Shown here one piece after another: positions 31,818 through 43,849 of a DNA stretch of 64,000 nucleotides. Below the pieces are notes generated by a model that worked only from the letters and a program-made list of their open reading frames with translations, was not told where the DNA came from and ran no database searches. Position 1 is the stretch's first letter. Each line of letters begins with the position of its first letter. The stretch covers positions 1,116,001 through 1,180,000 of the forward strand of contig JAGMWG010000017.1 of the NCBI GenBank assembly GCA_020744225.1. The letters run 5' to 3'. The translations under genes and the position numbers were made by a program. Source of the DNA: Paraphoma chrysanthemicola (taxonomy: Eukaryota; Ascomycota; Dothideomycetes; Pleosporales; Phaeosphaeriaceae).

Positions 31818-33290
31818 TTACACACCAGGTCCCATTGTGCCAGTGTCAATCTGCCGTATCAGGTCTCCCAACACCTCCTTCATCATTGTTTTGGCGCCAG
31901 GCAAACCTCGACAGTCGAATCGGATCTCGCTGCCATCATCTCGTGGATCTCTCGTCAGATTGACCCACCCTCTGAAGGATTCATCCTCTTCATTGGTCCA
32001 AAGCGGATCAACATCCTCGACGTCTTGAGATATCATCCTAAATGGCTGGAGTACGTACTTGTGGTTGAGCATGAATTCATCGAAGAGTAAGAAATCGAGC
32101 TGCGTGTCAAAGAGAGTAACCAGCAAGTCTCGGAGACGGTTAGGAGTGTTGAAATTCGTCTCCTCCAAAGTAAGTGTCTCGAATGTTCTCTTATGACTCG
32201 CGATCACACGGTCCAAGGTCAGGTAACCTGCAGCGTACAGCCCTCGTAGGTGCAGGCTCTGCAGGCTGAATGGGGGAGAATAACTTAAGCACGCCAGCAA
32301 TCGACTGCAAGCGACCTCGCGATCCAAATTTCGGACGTATAGACCGCGTGCTGGCAGGAGGTTCAAGGCGAGATGCTTGAGATGCGCATTATGCTGTAGC
32401 AACTGGTTGAGTGCCACAATAGCATCGACGTGCCTGTTATGCGACACTATATCCAGATCTAGACCTACGCTCACCAGAGTCTGAAGCCGCGACGTTGAGC
32501 CTAGATGACGCAGTATTGGCGTTGCTGGGGCGAAGAGGGCTGTGTGCCAGCATTTCGTGAAGCTGCGCATTTGGATGGATTTTAGCTGCACTTCAGCTGC
32601 TGCAATCGCCCCGAGTATGCTGTGAAACTGAGCGCGTGGCGACCAGTGTATCGGAACGATTAGATGGGATAATGACTCTTCTAATGATCCCAGTCCCCTT
32701 GCGGAGAGGATATGTTCTTCAACCTGATTGTCGATATCTTGGGAAAAGTAATCGTGGCTCGCCATGAGGTTCTCAGGTGGGTACACGACAAGTCGACTCA
32801 GCTGTGTCATACACTGGAAGTACTCTGCAAGGCGGGCGCACGCCATGTGTTCGCAATGGTGCAAGTCTGCATATATTTTCGTGTACAACATCAGATCCTC
32901 GTCCAATTTCTTGTAAGCCGGAACTTTTAAGGCAGGTGGAACGTCCGAGGACAGGCTGAGGTCCAGTCGCTGGATTCGAGCCGCAAAGCGAGAGTGAATG
33001 ATCTTCTCAAAGAGACGCAGTTCTGACTCTGTCATCTTGAGTTTTCTGTGCCGGAAAAATCGCTGCACCTTCAATCACAATTAGTCAGGACCACAACATG
33101 GAGAAGTCGTGCTTACAAATGGATCATCGAAACCGCCTTGAATCGCTCTGTTCGAACACAGTCGGACTGAGATTAGATCTTTATCCGATAAGTAAGATCC
33201 AATATGAGACAGGATCTCAAACGGAAGCTTCTCCAGCCTGCGGCATCCTGATTGAACGGGGTCGGAAACGACGTGGTGTATGGTATACAT
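31818..33290 (-). CDS. F-box protein with LRR-like region, 474 aa
   Basis: Exons 33290-33117 and 33068-31818 on the minus strand join at a 48-nt phase-0 intron; total 475 codons. Start ATG 33290 is chosen because the codon before it is GTG. An F-box is visible at residues 19-48 (LEKLPFEILSHIGSYLSDKD). The remainder is Leu-rich and irregular (LKHLALNLLPARGL, LQSLHLRGLYAAGYL), as in fungal F-box proteins with divergent leucine-rich repeats. Known role: F-box proteins link substrates to SCF ubiquitin ligases; the substrate is unknown. The intron sits directly after the F-box, separating it from the recognition part. Confidence 0.8.
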
Positions 33291-34555
33291 CACAAAGCGA
33301 AATCACCACAAGTGCGCAAGAATGGGCCTACTCTTGGTGCTCGGTGCACTTCTCGATTGATTGCTGCTCCTTGGAAACCCACAAGTAGCACAGCTCATAG
33401 CACATTCAGTAGGGTGAGGAACAGCGTGTCGGCGAGGTGAGGTCACTCTTGGGATAGATCGTTATTCCTGAGGTAGTGGGATTTTGAAGACGGTTACCCA
33501 TGAGCAGTTCTTTGAAATTCCAGATCTTGGACGAAGCGCTGTTGTCATTTTCTTTTAGCTAGTTCCCAAGTACCATTGTATCAACCTGCTGAGTGATATA
33601 GCGCGGTCGAAGAACTTGGTTCAGCTGGCTTTGGAGACGTTTTCGTGTGGTAATATGGTGCTTCGTGCCATGGCTGGCGGCTTGCGGTTGTCGTAGTCCT
33701 ACACTTTGATGCAGATTCACTCTCGCGGCCACCGCCTGCAACGTCATCATGAACGTCAATTCTCGACATAAGAGTTTGTCATCAAAATCATCAAAGTGTT
33801 TCAATCGAGCTCAGTGGTAGTGAGTATGCTGAGCGTCGATATTCGAGACTCAGGGTGAGGGGAGCCGACCCCGCAGCCTCACTCAACAGCTTCATCATAT
33901 CTCTCGGATCAAGATCAGATTGAATAGGAGGAGAAAACAATGAGGCCAATTGATGCAGGCAGGAAATGAGCTTGAATGGCTTCATTTGTATAGCAATCGA
34001 CTGTCATTGGAAATCCATTTCTCTGCGAAGGTGGTTCGAGACGTCGCCAGCAAGGGGTGGATTTTGATTTAGTGACATAGTTCTGCTACAAGTCGGCGGA
34101 GCGATAACGCGTTTGGAAACTATCCCAGTATCAGAATATTGTGTTGGGCGTGTTGCCAACTACTGAGGATGGTGCGGTGAGACGCGACTGTTGTGCTCTT
34201 GGGACCATGGACGCGCCTGGAAACCCCGCACGCTTGGCAAGCAAGCGCTTCCATGCTGGCGGCCAATTCGAGTGCGCGACCCGTGGCCCAGAGTGCAGGC
34301 AAAATTTAGCCGGTCGCGCAAGCCCCACAGGCGCAATGTGGGGTTGCAGCTCCTCCAGGCTACGACAGCCTTGCATGAGCTACGAAGACCGCCACAACCA
34401 CGCGGACATTTTGTGTTTGACTCAGCACTCCGGTAATTGGATCTGCCTGCCATTGCGCCGGTCGGTCTGACGACGGAGATAAGACTTGTTGCAAATAAAG
34501 CAAAATTGTATCTTGACGACGACTGGGCCTGCAAAACTCCTACAGGACAACGGCC
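33291..34555. other. Intergenic, 1.3 kb
   Basis: Divergent spacer between the F-box gene and the P450 gene. Several overlapping ORFs occur at 34130-34550 on both strands, but none has recognisable content. Confidence 0.4.
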
Positions 34556-36351
34556 ATGGCTATCGAGCAGCTATTCGAGGCGCTGCCGCTGCACTACCTC
34601 CAACATGGCATTTCGAGATTCGGTGCGGCGAATATCGCGCTCGCGGCGCTTATCACAGCCGTACTGGGCGTGCTCGCAGACTATGCGTGGATGTTGTATT
34701 TGCGTTCAAAAATGGTCCGTGGTCGCTTTTGAGGTTTGGCCGAGAATGTGTGCTAAAACCATTTGCAGCCACCTGGACCATTCCCGTACCCTATAGTTGG
34801 GAACACTTTTCAGCTTCCGGACAACAAGCCCTGGATATATTTCGAAGAGCTGTCCAAAAAGTACAATACCCCTCTTATCACGTATTGGATTGGCCGAAAC
34901 GCAACAGTGTGGATCAACGATGCCTGGACTGCCAGTGAACTGCTCGATAAGAGAGCTGGCATCTACTGTTCGCGACCCCGCATGCTTGTTTTCGCGGAAC
35001 TTGGTGCTGGCCAGAGCAATCTCGTTAATATGTACACCACGACGCCGGCCCAGCGAGAGCAATTCCGGCTGCTGAGAAAGATCACGCACCAAGGAGTGGG
35101 AATCCAGCAAGTAAAGCGGTACCGTGGTTTCCAGAACGATGAGAGCAAAGTGGTTGCTCTAGACCTCCTGTCCACACCTGAAAATTACGTAGCGCACTTT
35201 GAGCGATATGCAACAAGCGTGGTGTCAATTATTGGTTTTGGCAGGCGCGTCGCAAGCCCAACCGATCCCATCATTACTGAAGTGATTGCAGTCATGCATC
35301 GCGCAGCAGACCTTAATGTTCCCGGAAAAACCTTCCCAATGTTGATGGAGACGTTCCCTGCTCTTGCCCGTATCCCAACTGAGTACGCTCCTTGGAAGCA
35401 CGGTCTCGGGTCCAAGAAGAAGTGGCATCGGGGAGGCGACTTTTTCTTTTCGCTGGCGAATGAGGCGAATGAAAAGCCAGGACATGAAGATTGTTATGCA
35501 AAGATGCTGTTTCGGGAAAAGGACAAGTACAACCTAAGTAAAAAGGAGATATCCGCGCTCGCTGGGAACCTATTTGGCGCCGGCTCTGATACGTCGAGTA
35601 GCACGCTTATCACCGCTATCTTGGCGATGCGCGCGTTTCCAGAAACTCTGATACCGGCCTGGGAAGAGCTGGACCGAGTGGTTGGTGCAGATAGAAGCCC
35701 GTCGTTTGAAGACGATGTGAATTTGCCCTATGTCCGGGCGTTCGTCAAGGAGGTCTTCCGGTGGAGGTCTGTCGCAATCATCGGCGGGCAGCCACACGCC
35801 CCCGTGGAAGATGACTATTACAATGGCTACCTTATCCCCAAGTCGACATGGGTGCAAGGCAATGTATGGGCGATTCACCACAACGACCGCGAGTTCCCCG
35901 AACCAGATCGATTCAATCCGAACAGATTCTTAAAAGATCACCCTGATGCTCGTCCGTTCCCCGGAGAGCGAGGATATATGACATTTGGCTGGGGACGACG
36001 AGTGTGTTCGGGTCAGGCGTTGGCGGAGCAAGGTACATGGTTGACAGTGGCGCGCCTTCTCTGGGGCTTCAAGATTGAGCCTGCGCTTGATGATCGCGGA
36101 AAACCAACACCGGTCGACATCTTTGATTACACGTAAGTTCCCACTCGTGGCTGCCATTAAGACTGAAGGCGAAGCTAACGAATTTTAGGAACGGATTGAA
36201 CATGCGACCGCAACCGTTCAATGTGAGCATCAAGCCACGGAGCGCACGTATACGTGAAGCAATCGTGCGAGAAGGAGAACAGGCTCTCGCTGACCTCGCG
36301 CCGTACGAAGGGGAGACGAAGTATCGTATGAGCACGTTCTATGGCAAGTAG
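34556..36351 (+). CDS. Cytochrome P450 monooxygenase, 561 aa
   Basis: Exons 34556-34714 (phase 0), 34769-36132 (phase 2) and 36189-36351 close to 562 codons. An N-terminal membrane anchor at residues 24-48 is followed by the PPGPFPYPIVGN hinge at 54. The oxygen-binding I-helix reads GAGSDTSSS at about 323, the ExxR motif is EVFR at about 380, and the heme loop FGWGRRVCSG carries the cysteine ligand at about residue 465. All required motifs are intact. The overall layout resembles microsomal fungal P450s of the O-methylsterigmatocystin-oxidoreductase-like group used in secondary metabolism or detoxification. No synthase gene is adjacent, so the pathway is unknown. Confidence 0.95.
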
Positions 36352-36907
36352 GTGAGCTTTCTCCAGAAGTTAAGGGCGGCCAAATTTCAAATCGCGTTGG
36401 CGCAGTGATCATGATGGTGCGACTTGCTTAAGCTGTACATTGCGTTGTGTGGGTCTGATTGTTCATGGCACCTGCTAGAATTGACGTATGCAAGGTAGTA
36501 GAGAGACAACTAGGTTAATTGGTATGTCGGGCTATCTCAGATGAGCTGGCGAAACATCGTCACATGTTAAATACGTCCCAGACGACTTGATGCGACGTGT
36601 TATGCTGAAAGAGGGTCCTGGCCTTATCCACTTTGTAGACTCTTTCGTGGTGATGAGCGGTCGTGTGTGACAAAGGCTCTCAATTCCTCTTTGAAAGGCG
36701 GCGACACAATCTGCTACTACCGAAACACCGCCTGCTTTTGACTGATATTGTGTAATCTTGAGAATAATAGGAGCGCTGAAAATCATCGAGGTGTGGCAAG
36801 AGTCTAAGAGCTCGCCAAAATGTGAGTATTAGTGTTAATTGGTGGCGACGTTAAAGATGGTGTTGTTGAAGCAAGAACCTTGCCTGCAGCAAAAAAGATT
36901 GACAAAA
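36352..36907. other. Intergenic, nothing recognised
   Basis: Downstream of the P450 and upstream of the 5S terminator side. No gene is seen. Confidence 0.4.
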
Positions 36908-37026
36908 ACATACAACAGCGGGGATTCGCCAGTGGTCACCCACCTGACTACTAGTCCACCGGTACGCTGCTTAAGTACAGCTGAGCGAACGGGAAGCTCT
37001 GTTTTCAACGTCCTATGGTCGTATGT
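36908..37026 (-). rRNA. 5S ribosomal RNA gene, copy 2
   Basis: The reverse complement is a 119-nt 5S rRNA starting ACATACGACCATAGG and ending CTGTTGTATGT, nearly identical to copy 1 at 28569-28687. Differences include ACGTTG for ACACTG and CAGCGT for CAGTGT in the two strands of helix II, so pairing is kept (one G-U). A run of five T on the minus strand (plus-strand A at 36903-36907) follows the 3' end. Confidence 0.93.
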
Positions 37027-37168
37027 GAAAGAATTTGCAGATAGTTTGTGATATATTCACAATGTAGTGGACTCGATTCGACATAGGTGCGCGACGCGTT
37101 CTGTGCGTTGTGAAGCGCCGAGCCCGCTAGTCCCAATTTCGTGTCAACCTTCTGCTCAGCGCCCATCA

Positions 37169-37888
37169 TCATTCACTACGGTCTGTCAACCTCACCGATT
37201 CTTTTGTAGCGCAACGATAACCATCTCCCTCGCACATATGGAACGTGCATTCGTCTGGCACAAAATTCCGAGCACTTTCCTTCTTCTCCCGGTCCGCGGC
37301 CAGCTGCAGTTTCAAATGTTCCCTGAACGTCTCAGGTTGACTGCTCTTGGTGAAAGCGCGAATCTGATCCATGGACCCGAATCGGGCGATGGCTACAACA
37401 ATTAGTCGGTGCATCGGACATCGCGTGCTCAAGCGGGACATAATGTCATCAACCACGTTGGCGGTGAGTTGCTCGGCGATCATCTCCTGGGCTGGTACGT
37501 GCGAGCGCAGGCGACGTACGGTCTTTGAGATGACAGCGTCTTGGAAGGCCTTCTCGTCGAGAAGCACAGCCAGATCGTAGCAAGCGAGGAGACTCGTGTA
37601 GGCTTCCCGAGCTGTGTCGACCGTCACCTTGGTGCATGTTCCTCGCTTCTCTTATGGGGTCAAGATGCTGTCTGTATCTTGCTAATACGCAAACATGTAT
37701 AACTCGCGATCGGTGGTGCTGGAGATGAGGACATGAGTTTCTTGCGCCATACGGCGGCGCAAGTACTGTGACTGCATCTCAGAAAGATGAAATCGATAGG
37801 TCTTCGCTGTTGAAATATCGTCCGTGGGAGTCCAGACGCTGGTTCTCGAGCTCGATAAATGAGGAACAGTAACGACGACCCGTTTCAT
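37169..37888 (-). pseudogene. BTB-like gene, copy A, with two nonsense codons
   Basis: The minus-strand frame runs from about 37888 through FHLSEMQSQYL and DRELYMFAY, meets TAG at 37684-37682 and TAA at 37654-37652, then continues in the same frame through AREAYTSLLACYDLAVLL and KAFQDAVISKTVRRL to 37169. The second half matches copies B (38501-39205) and C (39699-40574), which share Y-x-LLAC-Y and F-x-DA segments. The distance between conserved blocks is like that of copy C, so the stops lie in former coding sequence rather than an intron. Both stops can arise by C-to-T change at CpA (TGG to TAG read on the opposite strand, CAA to TAA). The true 5' end is unclear. Confidence 0.65.
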
Positions 37889-38500
37889 ATAGGTGCTGGA
37901 TCACAGTCAATTTTGGATGTAGGAGTGTTGCTGAGATATGTGAGTATACTTCTTTGCAGTAACGTAAATGCTCATCGGACTCATCATAGCAAGAATTAAC
38001 GCATGTTGCAATGCGCAATCGCAAGCCGTGACGGGAACAGCTTGCATAATTTCGTAATATTTATACCAAGCTTACAATCTTGAGCAGCAATGAACGATGA
38101 TGGCGACTGTCACTCGAAGCGCCTAGGTTCATCGCGTAACATTGTGCGGTATGAAGCTTTCACACAAGCGGATTGTAGTCGCGTCCAACCATCACACCAA
38201 GTTTGCGCCACAAGAAGAATCGAGAATAGCTACGTGTTCATCTATTGCTGTGGCTACTAGCTGGTAGCACCTACCCCGACCCAAGTCGACACGAAAGGCG
38301 CTTCCCGAACACCGACTCATCCATCCAGGCGACAATTTGAGACGAAAGCCGCTGATCTGGCAGCACAAATTGCCAAAGGAAGCGTCGTGAAAGCCAGCAT
38401 CAACACAAATCCACAGGCTGCTCAAAGTGTCCATGGAAGTTTGGACCGCAGTATAACGATAGCGAGCAGACATTACCATGCCATCAGCTCCCAAACATCC
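37889..38500. other. Spacer between BTB-like copies A and B
   Basis: Short ORFs only; a remnant of copy A's 5' part may lie here. Nothing else is recognised. Confidence 0.35.
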
Positions 38501-39205
38501 CTAACGTCTACGCAACGAACATGGCGCATAAAAGTCGTGTCCATGGAACCGACATTCACTGACCACGAAGTCCGGCGCCGCAACACCATCAACATGCTGC
38601 TTCGCCCGCAACCCAGCCATCTCCTTCAGGACATGACTCTTGAAGGAGCCGTTGACGCTCGAGAAAGCCAGGATCCCAATTTCGTTTACAGAAGCAAAGC
38701 GGGCATACGCGGCGACCAGGAGGAGGAACAGTGGTGATTGGGTGCCGTACTGTTCGATGATCGCCGTAATGGTATTTGCATACAGGAGGCGGATTAGCTG
38801 TATTTGATGGGTGCCGCGAGCTCGAAGCGTCGTCACGAGCTTTGAGGCGACCGCGTCTTGGAATCGACGATCGTGAAGGGTCGCACCCAGAGCATAGCAT
38901 GCGAGGAGATTTTGGTAGTCAATTCGAGCCTCCTCTGGCGTGATAGTGATCTCGGTAGCCTTCTTGAAGAAGGGAATGGAATCACCGAGGGTATGGGCAA
39001 ATGACTTGTTGCGATGAGCCTCGATTTCAGATGTACTGTATACAGCATCCCTGTTTAGATAGTAATCGTAAATGTCGAAATGTTCAGTAATGTTCTCATC
39101 CAACGTGATGGTGATTGAGGGTCTGGACACGCCAGGTGACCGATACTGCTCGCGAAATGTCGGGGAAAGTCGCGAGGCTGGAATCTGGTATTCTTTACGG
39201 CTCAT
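38501..39205 (-). CDS. BTB-like protein, copy B, 234 aa
   Basis: An uninterrupted ORF starts at ATG 39205. It opens with YQIPASRLSPTFREQYRS, resembling the middle of a BTB/POZ fold (F-x-VH-x-x-L-x-x-x-S-x-x-F). A helical part follows with DYQNLLACYALGATLHDRRF, shared with copies A and C. The N-terminal strands of a complete BTB domain are short here, so a small upstream exon may be missing from this model. Known role: BTB domains mediate dimerisation or cullin-3 binding; these short fungal forms are uncharacterised. It sits between two paralogs on the same strand. Confidence 0.55.
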   Translation of the reverse strand: MSRKEYQIPASRLSPTFREQYRSPGVSRPSITITLDENITEHFDIYDYYLNRDAVYSTSEIEAHRNKSFAHTLGDSIPFFKKATEITITPEEARIDYQNLLACYALGATLHDRRFQDAVASKLVTTLRARGTHQIQLIRLLYANTITAIIEQYGTQSPLFLLLVAAYARFASVNEIGILAFSSVNGSFKSHVLKEMAGLRAKQHVDGVAAPDFVVSECRFHGHDFYAPCSLRRR

Positions 39206-39698
39206 GCTTGAAGGATCATTCGTCGTATAGGGTACTCGAAATATTATCGTTGTGTTGATGTTCCTAGCTACCGTCAGATCATGGCTATCATATGCTTCGC
39301 TTTCTGCTTACATGCTAGAGGAAGGCATTGCCACTTTTGCTGCTGGTAGCAAATCCTCGCAATTAATTGATCAAGCCCGATTAGTTGATGGAGATAAAAT
39401 GATAGTTGTTGCAACGAAAGAGCTATATTGACTTTAGGCTTGATCTTACATAATGTCTACTCAGGCGTACGGGTGACGGACGTATGTCGTGAAAGTCAAG
39501 AAGTTTACCACGGTTGCCTGCCACTAAGGGTGGCCTTGGACGAGATGTTTCACCTTCATGGGTGCAATCAAACCTGACAAGAAGCCGCGAGACTAACCCG
39601 CTGCGAGATACGAACCGCAGTGTTCAAGAAGATACTACTCCTGGCAGCAATTTTCGCCCTCCGCATTTCTTCCTTCTCTCCGCAGATGCTTCCAACCC
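39206..39698. other. Spacer between BTB-like copies B and C
   Basis: Upstream region of copy B. Nothing else is recognised. Confidence 0.4.
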
Positions 39699-40574
39699 TT
39701 ACTGAAAGCGTGCGGTCTTTGGCACATGAATGACTGGGCCATCACCATACTGGATTGTCATGCCTCCATTTAGGGCCCTAATGAGACTTGACTCTTTAGG
39801 TGTTACTGGCTTTGCAGGTTTGGTTGCACCATTTCTCGGGAAATGATCATCTCGAATGTACACCATCTGCTGGAATGACTGGAGGAGGACGCCCGAGATG
39901 TAGTCGGAAGGGTACCCTTTGCTCTTGGTGAGACATATTATGTCATCGATGGAACCGAACAAGACCATGGCGTTGATGATGACCTCGCGAACGCGTGAAG
40001 TGGCGTCGAACAAGGAGAATATGTCGCGCACCACTGGCGGAGTGAAGCATTTCACAAAAACCGACTTGTGGCCACTGTTGTCGACTTTGTCCACCAGGTG
40101 CGCCAGGGCAGCGTCGCTGAAGTCCCCATCACCGATGACTTGTCCCAAGCACACGCATGCAAGGAGATCTAAGTATTCTTCGAGAGCGCGACGGTTGCTG
40201 GAACGAGAATCTTGAACGTTCGGATGGGCGACCAGCTCGTGTTTGGACTTGATATGGCGATGGTACACCCAGTGGTACCAGGTGGCGGTCACGGCCCGGT
40301 AGTTGAACGTGACTCGAAGAACTGGCATCTGCTTTCCAGCATGAGCGCGGAGGTTATCCGTGAAGTACTTCGACGTCTGGAGACGGCTGACGTGGACGAG
40401 GTGGTTATAGGCAATGCCGTTGGTGGTGAACACGATGCGAACCATGGCATTGTCATTTCTACATTTCGTCAGTATTGGCCTCTGGGGAGCTGTCTTGGTT
40501 GTTACTCACGCGACCTTGATGGTGTCCATGTTGAGATTGCCTCTGCTGATATTGCTGGTGTTGCTGCAGTCCAT
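39699..40574 (-). CDS. BTB-like protein, copy C, 274 aa
   Basis: Exon 40574-40510 joins exon 40458-39699 across a 51-nt phase-2 intron (GTGAGT donor, branch ACTGAC, acceptor ATGTAG), giving 275 codons. The product starts MDCSNTSNISRGNLNMD. It shows a BTB-like series of strands and helices (VRIVFTTNGIAYNHLVHVSR, SKYFTDNL, VTATWYHWVYH), then the helical EEYLDLLACVCLG block shared with copies A and B. It is the best preserved of the three tandem paralogs. A TATAAAG box lies about 120 bp upstream of the start. Function unknown. Confidence 0.68.
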
Positions 40575-40692
40575 CAGTACTCGGTCGCGGGCCACAGATA
40601 CTCTTGTCGCTTACTTCGCGAGGCCAGTGTTCTTTCTGTCGGCCATGCCAAAATCTTCTGGTAATGGAGATTCTGAAGGGCGGGCGCCGCGC

Positions 40693-40699
40693 GCTTTAT
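40693..40699 (-). promoter_or_regulatory. TATA box of BTB-like copy C
   Basis: TATAAAG on the minus strand lies about 120 bp upstream of ATG 40574, the usual distance range in these fungi. Confidence 0.45.
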
Positions 40700-42082
40700 A
40701 GGCAGAGTCACTGGGGTCGCTGGATACTGCGAACAGGATCTCATCATGAGCCTTGAATTTGGCTGCGAGGTGGCTGGGAAGACCGTTCACATGGAGATCG
40801 TGGTGAAGGAGAGTTGTTTAGTGCATGCCGTGTGTTCGAGAGGTTGGGGCCGGTAGCAACTTTTCCTCGTGCGCTCTTGCTATATGCTGATTTCGCAGGG
40901 CGAACCCGTCCCACGCAGAGCACCCTGGCTTGGGTTTCATAACAGCTTGAGGACTTTCGGCACTGCATCGATGGGAAGACATATTCCGCGCGCGCGAGGA
41001 TTAGGGTAAAGCCCGACACCGACGGATGCACCCGCTCATTACTCATTGGAGAGTTAATGCTGCGCTGAGTCTCAAGATACTCCCTAGGAGAACACAGGGA
41101 GGTGGTCAACGAAGTAACTCTCTTGGTTGCCATACGCTCAATATCTGCGCGTCAGAGGAGGCGCTGTATACCTTCCACATCCAGACCGCAATTGGTGTTT
41201 TTCACTGCTGCCCCGAAACGATTGAGTGCTCGTCATTGCCGACAGAAGTCGTTAGCTCTCACTTCTTTCGCAAATCACGCACAACTCGCGTTCAGTTCAC
41301 GCCTCCTTCTTCGGGTACACCTGCGATTTTCTTGATGTTTGGGTGCATGTACCTTGGTACTTGCTTACGTACATGTCCCAAAAATGGTTGCAATATTTTG
41401 ATTGGCCGACCAACCAACCGCTACCAAATGACACGAAATCCGTGGTAACTGCACGAACGAGTCCTCAGCAATATTTTCATTGGTGCTTCGCGATGCTCCA
41501 CGAGAGCGTAGACGCCTTCCTGCTGTACATCCGAGCACGCACACAAGTAGCAATGGGAACCGGGAGAGCCCCTAGGACAGTTCTGTTCTTCGTGCTGATC
41601 TCTACAGCGAGGCTTGACCTTGTTCACTATCGCATGACAACAATTGAGCCAAGATAGTGAACGCAATCAAATTCTGACGCTCGCGGTTGTCCTCATCGGC
41701 GCGGCACAAGCCCGCTTGGAGGTGTCCATAATGCGTTCTGTCGTCACTGAATCTGCTGCGCCCGCCCAGGAATCCGCTGAAGTCGTTGCCCACATGATAA
41801 CAATAGTGCGGTCAGAGGGTGCATACAGTCAACCATGGTAGCAGTATGGCTATAGCTTGAGGTCTCTGATACCAGGATATAACGAGCACCGTCCTCGTCA
41901 ACTTGATTCTTCATACAATATTCCATTCGCACACACTTCCCCTTAGCTACACGTTCACTCCTGCCACAACTTACCAAAACTACCAACACCACCATTCACA
42001 GCCGCCCTATCCCCTCACCCTCCGCATCGTAAGTCTCAGATCTGTACATCCCCTGACAGCACACTAATATCACCAAAGCAAG
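40700..42082. other. Gene-poor stretch, 1.4 kb
   Basis: Overlapping short ORFs on both strands, none recognisable. The last 100 bp are pyrimidine-rich, fitting a promoter or 5' leader for the gene at 42083. Confidence 0.4.
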
Positions 42083-42951
42083 ATGGCCCCACAGGCGCGC
42101 ATCAAGAAGCTTTCATCTTACCACAACAACGTCAATGGCAATTCCATTGGCATGACACAGCCCAATTTTCCCGAGATATCCCCCATTCTTCCCGAAGCCA
42201 ACACCGTAAGTTGATAAGCCCAGCCCCGGCACTACACTCACTTTGTTCACGCATAGTTAACTCTTCTCAGGTCGACCACGACGCCGCCCTCCGCACCCGC
42301 CTTATGCCCGACCAGCGCCGCGCATTCTTCGGTACAGAGCACCGCAACAATTGCAGCTTCCAGCGACGAAAGACCGCGCAGCTTGCCAAACTATGGTCAC
42401 CAGCAGATGCACATGGTCGTCGCAGGTTGAAGGCTCTGAGGCCGCGCACCCCACCAGATTTACAGAGGAAATTGGTAGTTCCGCCACAAGTCCCTAGGCC
42501 TGTCAAGAGATTATGTGTGGCGCCGTCGCATATGCCTCAGGAGATCGACGCACGCATCACAGCGAGTACGTCCCAGGAGAAAGAAGAACAGAAAATGGGC
42601 GTGGAGTCTTTATACTCACTCAATGAGGCTGGTGATTTTGAGATCGGATACTTGTATCCAGTGCAGGAGAGCAATTCTGACGAGGAAGTGGTGGTCGGCG
42701 CACAGTCTACCGGCCCACTTCATCATGTTAATGCGTCGGAAGAGGTTTCCCTATCTCCTATCTCTGCACTTGTGGGCAGTTTTGCTGAAAATAGGTTTTT
42801 GGGCGAACATTGCGATGCTATGGAGGGCCATTCGCAGGATCTTCCATCACAGTTTATGCCTGAGGCGTGGCCGAGTCTCTTCCCAGGTTTTCTTTCTATT
42901 GATATGCTTCAGAACGATAGGGATGATTCCCCAATGGAATGCCTCTCCTAG
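42083..42951 (+). CDS. Hypothetical protein, 267 aa
   Basis: Exon 42083-42205 and exon 42271-42951 join across a 65-nt phase-0 intron (GTAAGT donor, acceptor TTCTCAG), giving 268 codons. No family is recognised. The N-terminal third is basic (RRAFFGTEHRNNC, then FQRRKTAQLAKLW and RRRLKALRPR). The middle is polar with Glu/Lys (SQEKEEQK), and the C-terminal half is acidic and Ser-rich without membrane segments or a signal peptide. Composition would suit a nuclear or regulatory protein, but nothing identifies one. Coding status is supported by the clean splice and by natural amino-acid composition. Confidence 0.6.
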
Positions 42952-43849
42952 GGATATTACCAGACCGAAGAGCTGATTTTCACAAGGCGATTCTGATTTC
43001 ATGGACGGTAGTTCGAATTTAAGTTGAGCTGGTCAACCCTGGCTTATGAATTGTAAAGGGCTTTCAATTGCTTGTTTTCTTTACTGCCCTCCCCCTTTCT
43101 TCTTGTTAATTATATCATAGTCATTATACATTTCCCTCTAGGTATTCCTAGTTTCAATGCAACCTAAGACGCGCACGCGGCGGATGCCTTTGTGAATCGG
43201 GCCTTGTTCACGCTGATTATTGCGAGCAGTCAATCATGGAATCATGGCAAATCAGAGGTGTGTTTATCTTTACAAACGTTTCCGACTTCTCATTCGATTT
43301 TCTAAAGCTCTCTGCCCCTATTAAGCCTTCGGCGACCACGCGACACGGAAAGCACGCCTCGTCAGATCGGGCCAACGACGGCCCGGTGCTGAGCGACAAC
43401 TCACTGTATCGCGATTTGATATACGGACACTCAACGCGACTGCTCTCATGGCGCTATACATTGCGGTATAATGGTGAGCTTCAAGGTCGGCCGCACACAC
43501 GAGTTTTGTAGCGAGGTTGAGGCAAATGGCCCCCAGCTTAAGAACGGAGGAACGACATGTGCAATGCACACCATCGTGGTACTTGGATGGAATCCATGTG
43601 TTCTGTTCTTAGCGACATTTGACGACAAAAGGGGTTTGCGCAAAAAACAGGTGGCGAGGTCGCGCTGCGGCGAGAGGTGGTGATGCTTGTCAATTTGCGC
43701 GCGGTTGAGGTGATGAAAACACCCCACGAACGGGTTCATGATGCGAGATCACATGACTGCCCTTGGCACTTCGAACTCACAGATGCCAGCGTGGAATGTC
43801 AGTGGAAGACGCTGATGGAATAATGTTGATATTGATGGATCCAGCGATG
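42952..43849. other. Intergenic, convergent 3' flanks
   Basis: Lies between two genes whose 3' ends face each other. T-rich stretches near 43075-43135 could hold polyadenylation signals. Nothing coding is recognised. Confidence 0.4.
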
